Shown here: piece after piece, positions 10,741-21,089 of the stretch | Layout: each line of letters begins with the position of its first letter | How positions within the stretch are numbered: position 1 is the stretch's first letter | From: Xenoacremonium recifei | Taxonomy: Eukaryota > Ascomycota > Sordariomycetes > Hypocreales > Nectriaceae | Length of the DNA: 32,423 nucleotides | Direction: 5' to 3' | NCBI GenBank assembly: GCA_012184525.1 | Contig: WOFQ01000132.1 | Coordinates: 1-32,423, forward strand | Made by a program: the position numbers and the translations under genes | Notes under the pieces: generated by a model | What the model saw: the letters and a program-made list of their open reading frames with translations, nothing else | Told to the model about the DNA's origin: nothing | Database searches by the model: none

Positions 10741-11632
10741 TGAATTTGTTGCCCAACGGGCCTCAAAGCCGTTGAACGCAATTAAGTAGTACAATACTAA
10801 CCCGTCTGATGACGATATAAGCGTCTGGAATACTGCTCTAACCTCTTCGAAGATCAAGACGATATGCGCAGTCCGGACGGCGAAGATCGGTTGCTTCAAA
10901 GGAGAGATCATCGCCACCTGTGGCGCCACCGCCAACAACAGAGCGTCCAACTCGTCGGTCGCGATACTATAAATAATGACTCTTATCAGAGACTATAACG
11001 CATCCAGGACTAATAAAGAACTGATTTACATACTAATTAGGTCTGCAAGTTATTTGAAATAGTCTCCGAAGGTGACCAACTATCAATTGGGCGGCCCTAC
11101 AGCCAATAACAATTTGCTGGCTAGCTGAACGTTTTCTCCGGCCTTCATTGATACAGATTCGTCACAGAAGGTATGAGCAGAGAGTCATAAAAAGTGATAA
11201 AACCCGGTTTGGGTGTTCCTATGTGAGGACAACGATCCAAAAGCCGTCTGGAGCTACGAGGGACCCCACCCAAGACCAACGGGTATATGATAGGAGGTAC
11301 TGTTTTCTCGGTCATGATAAAGATTCACAAGATTTTTATCGCCTATCAAGCACTTAGCTCTCCAGCGGAGATAATGAATCAGAAGCTATGCCAATTTAGG
11401 TACATAGGAGATAAGCGAGGCCGAGCTGTTGAGCTAAATAGCGCCACATCAATGATAACTACCGGAGATTGTCACTAGGGACCTTTACTAAATCAGAAAG
11501 CTTTTCTCAATGATCATTTCACGATTCATGACCGTCCTCAACTATAATAACCATGAAGAGACGGCAGTTGCAAGTCTCTGACCAAATAACGAACCAGTAA
11601 CTGGATATAAGGTATCCTTTCCAACAATCAAG
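10741..11632. other. Intergenic, no gene recognised
   Basis: The left part may be the eroded C-terminal end of the pogo element. Short open frames at 11148-11357 and 11287-11478 have no recognisable domain. Two HGATAR matches (AGATAA near 11409, TGATAA near 11455) lie within 230 bp of the transporter start and could serve its promoter. Confidence 0.4.
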
Positions 11633-13430
11633 ATGTCATCTACCAAGAACAAAAGTCCTGAAGTGTACGCTCCTGCCGACAGCCCAAACAGCATTCAGCT
11701 TAGTGAAGTCACGGGATCGTCCGTCGCATCAGACTTGGCAGCTCAACCAGCTATTGAGTGGACACCCGAAGAGGAGAAACAGCTTTTGAAAAAGTACGTG
11801 CTGATATCCTTACCATCCTATCTCCTTTTGTCCGTGATTTTGACATCTTTCAGGATAGATCTACTGCTTATGCCGCTCCTTATCGCAGGCTTTGTTGTCC
11901 TTCAGCTGAATCGAGGAAACATTGCTTACGCACTCACCGACAGGTTTTTTAAAGATGTCAGCATTACGCAGGACCAGTTCAACATCGGACAGCAGCTTAT
12001 CTCTGTCGGTGTGGTCATCGTGGAAGTGCCGAGTAATCTCGTGCTATATCGCGTTGGTCCATCTATTTGGATTACATTGCAAGTTCTGGCATGGGGACTG
12101 GTCTCCGTTCTGCAGATTTTCCAAAAAGGTCTGGCTGCATACCTAGTAACACGAACTCTACTTGGGATCTGCTTAGGAGGGTTTATTCCAGCCGGAATGT
12201 ATAGCCTCACAATGTGGTACAAGAAGTCAGAAACAAGTACGCGCTTCTCCGTCTTCTTCATGGGGAATTCTGTTGCTCGTGCTGCAAGCGGTCTGGTTTC
12301 ATACGGAATACTTCAGATGGGCGGCGTTGCCGGGTTGTCTGGCTGGAAATGGATTATGATCATCGACGGGCTTCTAGCTGTCGCCGTTGGAATAGCTTTT
12401 GCCTTGATATTCCCGGGAACTCCATCCTCTCCGACAAGCCTATGCCATTTCAGATTCTTCACAGAGCGAGAGGCTGCGATCGCGTACAACAGAGTTGCCT
12501 TAGATGACCCAACCAAGAACCAGATACGGCGTTCCGTGACTATGGAGGACATCATATCAACCCTGAAGAATTGGACCATCTACCCTCATCTTCTGGTTAC
12601 GACTCTCGGAAATGCACCTGCCAATGCCCTCGCGACATATGGACCTACGATTATTAATAGCTTTGGCTATGATGCCCTCACTTCCAATGCTCTTACCTCC
12701 GTTGGATCTTGGATTCAACTGATTCTTAACCCGTTATTTGGAATCTTGGCGTAAGTAAATGATTGGATGGTTGAACTGCGATCAAAGACTGAATGGCATC
12801 ATAGTGACCGAACGCGACGAAGAGGCTTATCGATGCTGCTTGGGCTTAGCTTATGGTGGCTTTTCACTGTAGGCTATATCCAATTCTCACTTTTTTTTTT
12901 AAAAAAAGATTTTCTGATGATCCTAGTTTGTCACTCTTCTGATCCTTGATGTCAGGTCCAAAGAAGCTCGTTATGCAGTGCTTACTTTGGCGCTGTCTGT
13001 AGTTGGAATTTGGCGTAAGTTGTTTTCTCTACTAACCTTTGGGGAAAAAGGAAACCCTCCCCCACCTAAAAAATCCAGTAAAATCAAATTGGCATGCTAA
13101 CTAATACTTGAAGATCCAATCAATGGCTCCTGGATTGCACTTAACGCAAAGAATGCAGAGGAGCGGAATGTGACAATGGGAGTCTACATGATGATGAGTA
13201 ATTGTGCTGGTATCATAGGCAGTCAAATTTTTCGTCAATCAGACAAACCACTGTACCGTAACGGTTGGAAGGTGTCTGTAGCTCTGCTTTCCGTGGCCGT
13301 GGCAGCAGGTCTTTTTGCCAACTTCCAGTACCGGTGGTTAAACAGTCGCTCTAAGGAGATTGATGCAAGCAACGCAACTATCAACGAAGGAGACATCCAA
13401 GCCCGATCTCCTAAGAAGTATACTCTGTAG
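11633..13430 (+). CDS. MFS transporter, Dal5-like anion:cation symporter family
   Basis: A plasma-membrane permease of the ACS family, whose fungal members carry allantoate, nicotinate, pantothenate, biotin and similar organic anions. My exons are 11633-11793, 11854-12750, 12805-12855, 12956-13014 and 13114-13430, about 494 residues. The N-terminus is soluble and polar, with WTPEEEKQLLKKIDLLLMPL leading into the first membrane segment. Then come FNIGQQLISVGVVIVEVPSN, a typical loop, ICLGGFIPAGMY, and, after the later introns, HPINGSWIALNAKN and the last membrane segments. The third intron is doubtful: only a weak donor GTGGCT at 12856 keeps the frame, whereas the better GTAGGC at 12869 does not, and it would drop some expected residues. 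A T10/A7 run lies inside this intron. The gene is therefore either subtly broken or unusually spliced. Substrate unknown. Confidence 0.85.
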
Positions 13431-13474
13431 AAATATAGTCAGATAGCAATATACACTCTTACAGTCAGTTATTC

Positions 13475-13658
13475 TGTAATGATCTGTCTTCTAATTATAG
13501 GGTAGTATGATTAGTTGTAGGTTCCTTATTAGTAAGTAGGATAGGCATATTATACTGAGCAAAGAGTCTTAGGTATTATATCTGGTAATGCATAAGTAGA
13601 TTAGGGTAACTAAGTGTTATTGATAGCTGAGTTATTTTAAGAGAGTATGCTAATGAGG
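13475..13658. repeat. Dispersed non-coding repeat, copy B (LTR-like, may extend to 13814)
   Basis: This is the second copy of the repeat at 5174-5360, in the same orientation. Homology between the two copies ends near 13658, but the sequence goes on in similar style with GATCC-containing units to GTCGTGACA at 13814. TGTAAT at 13475 to GACA at 13814 would make a TGT..ACA unit of 340 bp, a plausible solo LTR size. The flanks TATTC and TTTTC match at 4 of 5 bases, a weak target duplication. The interval to 14030 holds no gene. Confidence 0.55.
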
Positions 13659-14030
13659 TATGGAACCTCAATCTATATACTTAGATGTGATTAATTAGAT
13701 CTCTGTTTACCTTAGATCGTCGTGATCCTGGATTATGGTGATCCGTGAGAAGGTGTGATCCAGTCCTGTAACTTGTCCTGCACGAGATCCTCATGCCAGG
13801 CGTAGGTCGTGACATTTTCCTTATATCTCCTTCCCTAATCCTCAGGACCTCTACTTACTAGAAAATCCTCTCTCAGTCTTTCCCTTTACATTTCCTAAGT
13901 AAAGCAGCTAGGCAGGGAGCCAGAAATAAAATTAGGGCCCCCCTAACCTTAACCCTAAGCGATATTTTCCTCGCCTTCATCCACTAGTCCACAAAAGAAT
14001 GAAGGTCTCTTATCTCTCCGGACACTAGTC

Positions 14031-15160
14031 ATGACTCTTACTTTTACTATTCCCGCAGTATTATCATCATCTACTGGCCTTTACCACCGTGAAAAGGGCT
14101 TATGGGCTCTGATCATAGCTCAAGTAGCACTTATTCCGATGCCTCTGACTTTGTCTTGGGACTCCTCGTTCAACTTTTTGGCACAATCGTTGGGGGTGTT
14201 TAGGTCTCCTATGCTGCTATTCCGGAGCTGATCTCGGCCCTAAGAATTCGTATGGCGTATCTTCGATCATGGCTGTCGTGGTTGTATGCCTCATATGGTG
14301 GAGATTATTTGCGCCACCGGAGCACCGAATGGCCGGCATAAATCTTGCCGCGACGCTTTATATGGTAGTATCCTATAGCGGGATTAACTCACACATCCTG
14401 AGTTATGATAATCCGGGAGTTGGCTACAACGTATTCTGGAGACTGATTGTGCTGGTAGTCGTTAGCTTTGCGGGATCGACGGTGGTCACCTTCTTACCCC
14501 GACCATTTTCTGGGAACCGCCACTGCCGGCAGGTGTTTTCAGAACAACTTGCCACAATCAGAGATCGCTATGCCCTTTTCATCTCCACTTGACATAATCC
14601 CAGAGGACTTGGTCGAAGTCGTTGAACAGGCAGGGATGGAGACAGAAGAAATCCTGTCTGTTTTGGTTCCGAGTATCAGCATGTCGCGCTTTGAGTTCTC
14701 CACACCCAACATCGATTGTCATATCCTCGTCGAGGTCCGCAAGCTATGCATGGACATGAACACACAGCTTTTCCTTTGTGTGAGCTAACTAGATGCTGAA
14801 TCGCGCGTCCAATTTATCTGTGGGACCAATGCGGGCAGCGAGGGATTGACGGCGGATTTGATGGCCGTCTTGGCCGTTGTTCAACGATCATTAAAGCTGG
14901 CGGCTCCGCTCCCCGCAGTGCTGCCGACCCCGTTGTTGGCCAGGGCAAAAGCATGGAGCGCAGGAAGGAAAGCTGGGGAAGTCTCATTGGAGTTGCATCA
15001 TGTCCAACAACTATCAAATGCGCGAGGTCGCAAAAGGGTCGCTACCTTGAACTCATTTCTAGAATTAATAGGCGACATAGACCACCAAGTAGTGGTTGTT
15101 AAGAGAGCTACAAGAGAGGTATCTGATGTAGGCCCTGTAGCTCTGGGCCTCTTAGTTTAA
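14031..15160 (+). pseudogene. Remnant of a FUSC / DUF2421 (ArAE-like) membrane protein
   Basis: Pieces of one protein appear in order across three frames. HREKGLWALI leads in, then SDF and LGLLVQLFGTIVGG in a second frame, then GPKNSYGVSSIM and WWRLFAPPEHRMAGI in a third. FLPRP and the cytosolic end (DLTADLMAVLAVVQ, PLPAVLPTPLLARA, VVVKRAT) follow, up to a natural stop at 15160. Family members are about 1000-residue plasma-membrane proteins related to aromatic acid exporters and brefeldin A sensitivity factors; only about the C-terminal third is present. I see frame changes near 14135, 14203 and 14590 and stops at about 14202 and 14786. It starts just beyond repeat copy B, suggesting truncation by a repeat-associated rearrangement. 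Confidence 0.75.
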
Positions 15161-17756
15161 GTAGGAGTTATTACTATGTACCTCGTGTTAAAAGTATCTT
15201 AAGAAATATCTGGTTGGACCACTTCGACGGAACTGTAACGACTTTATAATTTAACAAGAATACCTTTCTGGACCATGAACTATTAGAGCTTTCGATTAAA
15301 ATAAAGACGAAAAGATGTCCATTCACTCGTATATACATTTGATACTGCTGTGACTAGGCCACGTAAGCTAAAATGTTAACTTAGGAAAGGAGATGCTTGA
15401 TAACAGATTACTGAGTGGACCGGTATTTCAGGCGAACATTATCAGCAAGCACAAACATATAATCAACGTTACTGCTTAATTCATTGCTCTTTCTAAATAA
15501 TATTGGTTGTTTAAGGTTTCGGGGTCGCAGCAAATCGCGACTGTACTCCGTAATTAAGTGTTCATTACTCACGCGTGTGCCGTTGGTGATGTAGAGGCTT
15601 ACATCAGCCACGGTATCAAGTTAAAACATAGGCTTGGAACAGAAGCAAACCCCGTCTAGGAAAGCTCCTTTCTCGCGCACACGTTAAGTAGTTATGTCGG
15701 TTGGTTACTTTGATCTCCGGGCGTTCCAAGAGGGAGAAACTAGAGATGGGTATGGGGTAAGATAGGGACGGCGTACATACATGCACAGTATCCCTACCAC
15801 TGGCGCCGAGATCATGAGCATCCGCCAAAAATATGCAACGCGCTAAGAGTCTTATGATCCCAGAGTCCATGGTCCCCTTGACTCGGTGACGAGCTGAGCT
15901 ATCACTTGTTTGTTTGAATTCATTCTGCCCGGGAAAATGACCCTCATCGGGCCTACAACGCTAGACTTTGTTACATCTCACAATTTTCATCTCTCTAGCC
16001 ATTGACAGCATCCCTCAATTGACTCCGGTCGCTCTTGCCTCCATGCGGCAGGCTTGATTGGAGGTCCAATTCTCCAATTGTGCAGCGTCCCATCCTCAGC
16101 AGCTGAAGCCTGATCTATCGATGAGTGCCTGTAGTGCCAATTTTTAGCTGAGAGTCCTCAACTTCCGTCACTACGTTCAATTAAAAGAGTTAGCTCCTTT
16201 CGTGCGCCTCTTTAAGTATATAGACTCCTCAATTTTACAGTTCCCTACTCCGCTTTGGATTTTCGTCACGAATGCTTTTCTGTCCACAATACTCGTTCTG
16301 CCGAAGTGGAACATACCCCGTGCTGGGATCCCTCCCAAAAAAAGAAGTCATCTTTCCAATAGCTATAATATAGATCCTTGGTCATAGACTCATCGTCAAC
16401 GATTACACGAATTTCGAAATAATGACAAGCATCTGTAGGACTTATCAACGTAAGCGGTAATATCTGATTTCTTTAGACCAATTATCCTGTACAGCGCTGA
16501 CCTGACATTCTTCGATGGCATTCGAAGAAATAAGTCACAAGCTCGAAGGCTCAAGCCCAAATTGAGAACGAGCTGAATAAGATCCTTAAATTGAGCAAGT
16601 GGCTCGAAAACGAGTACAATAAAATATACTCGCAATGTGAGATGGAGGCTGAATTGAAGTAAGAGAAAGGTGGAAAGGTGGAGCGTAGGCAGAATCATTA
16701 TATTTATTTACTTATGCCTTCATTAGGAACGGTGACCGATTGTGCTTGTGCTAATTCATGTTAATATTGATGGGTATGCTGTATGCATGAATCCGAATAT
16801 ACGCAACGCTCACACAGTACTGCCTCTGAAATAGTCTCAAGATAAATCTATTAAAGCGCCTCATGAGGCAAAGATTCAGCGGATGCACTGCTGACAACTA
16901 CGCGCAGGTATTTGTAAACCGTCGTCGGCAATTTTGACAGGCTAGATGAAGTTGTAAAAGTGCTCGCCCACCTAGATGGTTTCAGGTTGAAAGACATGGC
17001 CCATCTAAGGGCTTTCTTGCGGACTTTCGTATCCTTTTAGCTTATTTGATTTCATTGATGTGGGATTTCGCAAGAGCAGATAACGAAGGTCAAGACATGA
17101 CCAATGCCCACGAACCATTGATGCTTAATGAGATAACTAAAAAGAGGGCAGAATATTTAAAGTTCTTCACGGATGTTTAGAAATACAAGCATACTGTGTT
17201 TTCTTGTTATCACGACTCAGATTATGCCCCATTTCTAGGGCAGTTTATACGCGACACTCAATTTCCCGGTGTTTTCACGTTCACTGGTTCTCGAGAAAGA
17301 TTAGCCTAAAGCTGGGAATAGCGAAATCTTAGCACGCCTCGTATCTATTCCGAATACCCGGCATCAACCTAATACTTTGAGGACATATATCGACAAAAGC
17401 GTCCTTTCCCAACCCAGCCTAGAGATATCGCGAACACTCGACTTGAGAGATGGGCTCAGTAGACGATGGTCTGTGTATCTAAGTTTGATGAGATGTTACA
17501 AATATGAATTCATAGTTAGCTTCATGTATATAGAGAGGTCTCTTGATCCTATCTTTATTTTTCAAAGCATGAACCAGGCGACTTCGATTATAATGACCCA
17601 TGTCGGACGTGTAGATGTTCTATGAATCCTCATACGTATCCGAGGAAAGATAGGCTCGTAGGAATGTTGATAAATCCGTAATGTGATATGTTTTGTTCCT
17701 GCCTTTATCGCCTTTGAGGTTTAACCGTACCATGACGAATTCCGTCGACGTATTTT
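15161..17756. other. Long intergenic stretch, no gene recognised
   Basis: About 2.6 kb of AT-rich sequence full of stops on both strands. The only coding-like hint is 16535-16662 (+), a 42-codon frame ending in a stop that would form a charged helix with heptad-like spacing (ENELNKILKLSKWLENEYNK). It has no start and no domain. A minus-strand frame at 15616-15870 begins with ATG and could be read as a first exon with a GTATGT donor, but nothing supports a second exon. It is probably a graveyard of old insertions. Confidence 0.45.
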
Positions 17757-19488
17757 CTACTGCTTCCTTGGCTCAGCGTTTTCGATCTCCATGACCATCT
17801 TCTTCGAGTCGGGTATACCGCTCATTAGTGCCACTTCGAGATCTCTTGCCACAGCCTCGGGATCTTCACCCAAGTCGTGCTTAATGAGCTTGCCCTTTCG
17901 CTTGGCCTGCTCGTCCCGGAAGACCCAAACCGTGCGCGACGGAAGGAAGAGTAAGTCTAGTTCCTCAAGGGATCTACCCGCTGTCTCAGGGAAGAACAAA
18001 TATGAGAGAATCGAAATGCCCATGTTGATGCCAGCGAAGACGTAGTATAACTTCCACGATGCCTTGTTCAGAGCTTGTGGGATGTAAAGTCCCAGCCAAA
18101 AGTTCACGAACCAATTCGTCGACGTGGAAAGGGCCGTCCCACGAGCCCGGGCATCCATGGCGTAAACTTCATTGGGATAAGTCCACGGAACGGATGAGTA
18201 TAGTGCTCCAAACGCAACGTTATAAAGAAACATGAAAGCGACAGCTGCATTTCCCGCATTCTTATTCTCAAAGGAGAATTGCACAGCTTGTGTGGTGGTG
18301 TCGAAGTGTGGGGAGCCGAATTTCACAAGCAGAGAGCCAACTACAATGAAGCATAGTCCCATAAGGAACGGCCCCAATATCAAAGGTTTGCGTCGCCCAT
18401 AGTAATCCGTCATAATTGTTAGGGAGACGGATGCCACTAGAAGCAAGGCACTGTTGATACCGTTGGCGAGTAAGGTCGCTGAGGTGCCATCTCGCCCAGT
18501 TTGAGCAAACACCTTGGAGGCATAGTAAAGGACAATATTTGGGCCTGAAATTTGTTGCAGGAACTGAACACCCATTGCAAGCGCTGTGCGGCGGCGATAT
18601 CTCGTTCCGAAGAGCAGTTTGAAGTACGAAGGCGTAGGTGTGTTTAGTTCAAAGTCAACAAGGACTTTGATTTCCTTCAATTCAGACTGTACCAGCCGAT
18701 TCGAGACGTCGCCGTCAGCATGAAGTCTTGCTAGAACGTCAAGAGCTTCCTCTGTTTTGTCATGCTTTACCAGCCATCTCGGTGACTCTGGACGGAAAAA
18801 AATGAGTATGCCAACCACAAAGGCGGGCACAAGCTGAAGGCCAAAACACAACCGCCAAGCAGAGTTTCCGGGAATGTTTGAAGCACCGTATTGGACCCAA
18901 TATGCCACCAGCATGCCCACGGCGATGCCTGTATTGAGACAAGCGGTCATCTGCCCTCGAATGGCGCGGGTTGTAATTTCGGCCGTGAACCTGTTGATAA
19001 CTCAGCTGAGATATTGCGTAAGAGACCGGAAACTGTGGCCATACAATGATATAGTCTGGAAGAAAGCACCAGCACCAAATCCGTTCAGCACGCGACCGGC
19101 GATAAACTGCGCCTGGCTTGTGGAGCCTATAAGAATGGCTTGGCCAACAAGATACACTGCAATAGAAGTCAAGAGTGTAACACGTCGACCAAACCGATCC
19201 GGCATGAAGAGACCAACAAGTAGAGAGCCACCAAACTCGCCTGCCTGCAGACCAGCAGTCAAGACACCTTGGCGAAACGCTGATGGGTTACCAAAGTAAA
19301 CTAGAAACTCTACAATTCGAGACTTCTTAGTGAAAAGATATTTGCAATCCATGCATTGGCTTTGACTTACGAGGCATGGCCAATATGCCACCCATAGAGG
19401 CATTTTCCCACCCATAAGTGAAGCCTGCTATGAGAATAGGCAAGGCATAATAGACGTATTGTGATAAAGTGGCTCTGAAGATAGGCAT
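17757..19488 (-). CDS. MFS sugar porter (hexose/quinate-type), intact
   Basis: A proton-coupled plasma-membrane transporter of the sugar porter family. Exons 19488-19371, 19309-19045 and 18990-17757 join exactly to 538 residues, the usual length. Family marks are in order: FTYGWENASMGGILAMPQF in the first segment, PDRFGRR between segments 2 and 3, GRVLNGFGAG, AEITTRAIRGQM in segment 4-5, RPESPRWL before the central loop, FLQQISGPNIVLYYA in segment 7, DYYGRRK, and PETAGRSLEELD after segment 12 (a variant of PETKGRSLEE). Twelve hydrophobic segments can be followed. The Q..SG..NIVLYY segment is typical of sugar binding, but the actual sugar cannot be named. Two introns (61 and 54 nt) have canonical ends. 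The 5' flank (19489-19850) contains no other gene. Confidence 0.93.
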
Positions 19489-19850
19489 GCTGAATTTCTA
19501 GGGCAGAAGACTCTTGATTAGGCGAACGATTGACTTCCCTGAGACTAAGCTTCCAAGCCTTTGCCAAGCAAACAAGACAAGGAATATATATGAGCATTGC
19601 GAGAGGGGAAATCTGTGGGATAGCCGGGTATTGGGGAAGGGGATCAAAAGAGGTTCCCGAAGCCCTAGTCTCAGGTCAACTAGCGTGCCGTTTTTCCGAT
19701 CAGCAGGGGATAAGTGCCTTCGGCCGGGACTCGGAAGGTAATTTCCACGAACCAGTGGAAATGCATGAAACTGGAATCTCCGCAGAAGAGGTGAGAATAC
19801 GGAGTAATTGCGGGGGGGTCTTATCAGAATCTGGGGTTGTTTTTAACACC

Positions 19851-19940
19851 CGCTTAATATTTTAAGCGCCTCGCATTGCTACCCGCTTGAAAACTTATGC
19901 GAGGGTGCAGAATACCGCTATGTGCTTAATATTTTATGCG
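19851..19940. repeat. Three copies of an 18-bp near-palindrome
   Basis: Copies start at 19851 (CGCTTAATATTTTAAGCG, with 7-bp perfect arms), 19884 (CGCTTGAAAACTTATGCG) and 19923 (TGCTTAATATTTTATGCG). A partial fourth (TGCTTAATATAATCG) is near 20622. Spacings are 33 and 39 bp. Repeated short palindromes next to the 47-bp repeat at 19978 look like the subterminal repeats of a DNA transposon. Binding sites for a regulator of the sugar porter, which starts 360 bp away, are the other option. Confidence 0.5.
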
Positions 19941-19977
19941 CCTACTCCTACTCCTGTACACAGTCATACTTGTAATA

Positions 19978-20024
19978 AGGTAGATACTTGTGCAGATACT
20001 CGGTAAATTGGAGGGTTCCGAATG
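19978..20024 (+). repeat. 47-bp direct repeat, copy 1
   Basis: From AGGTAGATAC to TTCCGAATG this matches 25733-25779 with two mismatches in 47 bases, in the same orientation. Homology stops abruptly at both edges. It lies upstream of regulator B, beyond a broken gene. Confidence 0.85.
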
Positions 20025-20088
20025 AGCATGCAATCTATTTTATACTATCCTAACCTAATACTGAAGTTCTGTAGGCCTAACTTTGACC

Positions 20089-20780
20089 CTAAGTTTTCTT
20101 CTGCTTCTTCGGGTCCGGCGTTGGCATTGATGGTTGCACCTGCAGACTCCTCGGGGTCTGGATGGGCGCGTTTCTGCTGCAAGATGATCTTTTTCTTGGT
20201 TTTTTTTGGCCGTCATTGTGGCCTTCATTGTCAAGATCATCGTCCGAGTCGTCATCATTGTCGTCCGTCCCAGCATCCGAGTCTGAGTTCTGAATCAGAC
20301 TCAGGCACAAGCTCATCCGACTTTTTATTTGCACGCTCTTTAGCATATTCCCGCAATCTCTTATTTCTGCGAAGGGTGAAGGGGTCGTTCTCGAAATGTC
20401 TGAGGGTAATTATGTACTCTTGCTGGAAAATGCTCTTCAACTTCTTGGAAAGCTGAGGTGTCTTCATAGCAAGCTACTCCTCCGCCTAGGCAACCGTCCG
20501 CACTTTACATCCTTATCAGCTCGAGCGGCCTTCTTGCGAAGGACAGACCGGGGGGCATTGTCCTTCTAGATAGAGAGCTATTCTTTCTTAGACATGATGC
20601 GTTTCGAAATAATAGGATATGTGCTTAATATAATCGTCAGGCCCGTCTAGTAGAAATGATCATCAGAAACCTACCCGTGGGGCTTTTCTACCTTCATCGG
20701 AGTTCAGCTTCGTCATCTCTATATGGAGGCGCTTCGTCTTAAGCACCTTTGCGTTCTTTGCCGGAAAGATGAAGCTATAG
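20089..20780 (-). pseudogene. Broken gene for a charged, acidic-tailed protein
   Basis: Three protein-like pieces follow each other on the minus strand: FIFPAKNAKVLKTKRLHIEM near 20780-20690, MSKKE..KDNAPRSVLRKKAARADK near 20595-20510 with two TAG stops, and MKTPQLSKKLKSIFQQEY from 20467. The last piece shifts frame near 20285 into an aspartate-rich tail (residues such as DDNDDDSDDDLDNE) followed by basic KKPRKR. An intron-like GTAGGT..TTAAG lies near 20677-20627. I do not recognise the family. The basic/acidic make-up suggests a nuclear protein or a transposon-borne accessory protein. Stops of the TAG type and a frameshift mark it as dead. Confidence 0.45.
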
Positions 20781-21089
20781 CAGAATATACCAAAACCGTC
20801 ATATTAGGGAAATACTCAGCAAACTCCTAGTAGGTCTACTTCTAACAGGCGTAAAAGTATATGCGGGGCGTTTTGGGGGCGGATTCAACAGGAGGATTGA
20901 TTGACAAGGCTACGATTCCCTATCACGCTCCGCCACGCATTTCCTTTTTAGTGATGCCCGCAGGTGTGGGGAACTGATAACAAATCTGACTAGCCCCCAG
21001 CCCCCCCCTCGGATTGCTGGACCAGCCATAATCTAGACAATATCTTTGATCTCTCAAACCTCTGATGATCTTGATCCGAAGAATCTCAC
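20781..21089. promoter_or_regulatory. Upstream region of regulator B
   Basis: No gene is seen. Short G and C runs occur (GGGGGC near 20875, CCCCCCCC near 21001). This stretch should hold the promoter of regulator B, but I see no clear TATA box. Confidence 0.35.

Noticed and set aside
15616..15870. Minus-strand 84-codon frame starting MDSGIIRLLARC
   Set aside because: No domain and no credible second exon; surrounding frames are closed. Kept only as a remark on the intergenic stretch.
16396..16698. Minus-strand hydrophobic 100-codon frame
   Set aside because: It is the complement of a charged, coiled-coil-like plus-strand fragment; leucine richness arises from that, with no membrane-protein family match.
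20022..20456. Plus-strand 144-codon frame, serine and phenylalanine rich
   Set aside because: Antisense shadow of the acidic-protein pseudogene; the aspartate codons of one strand give the serine/histidine pattern of the other.
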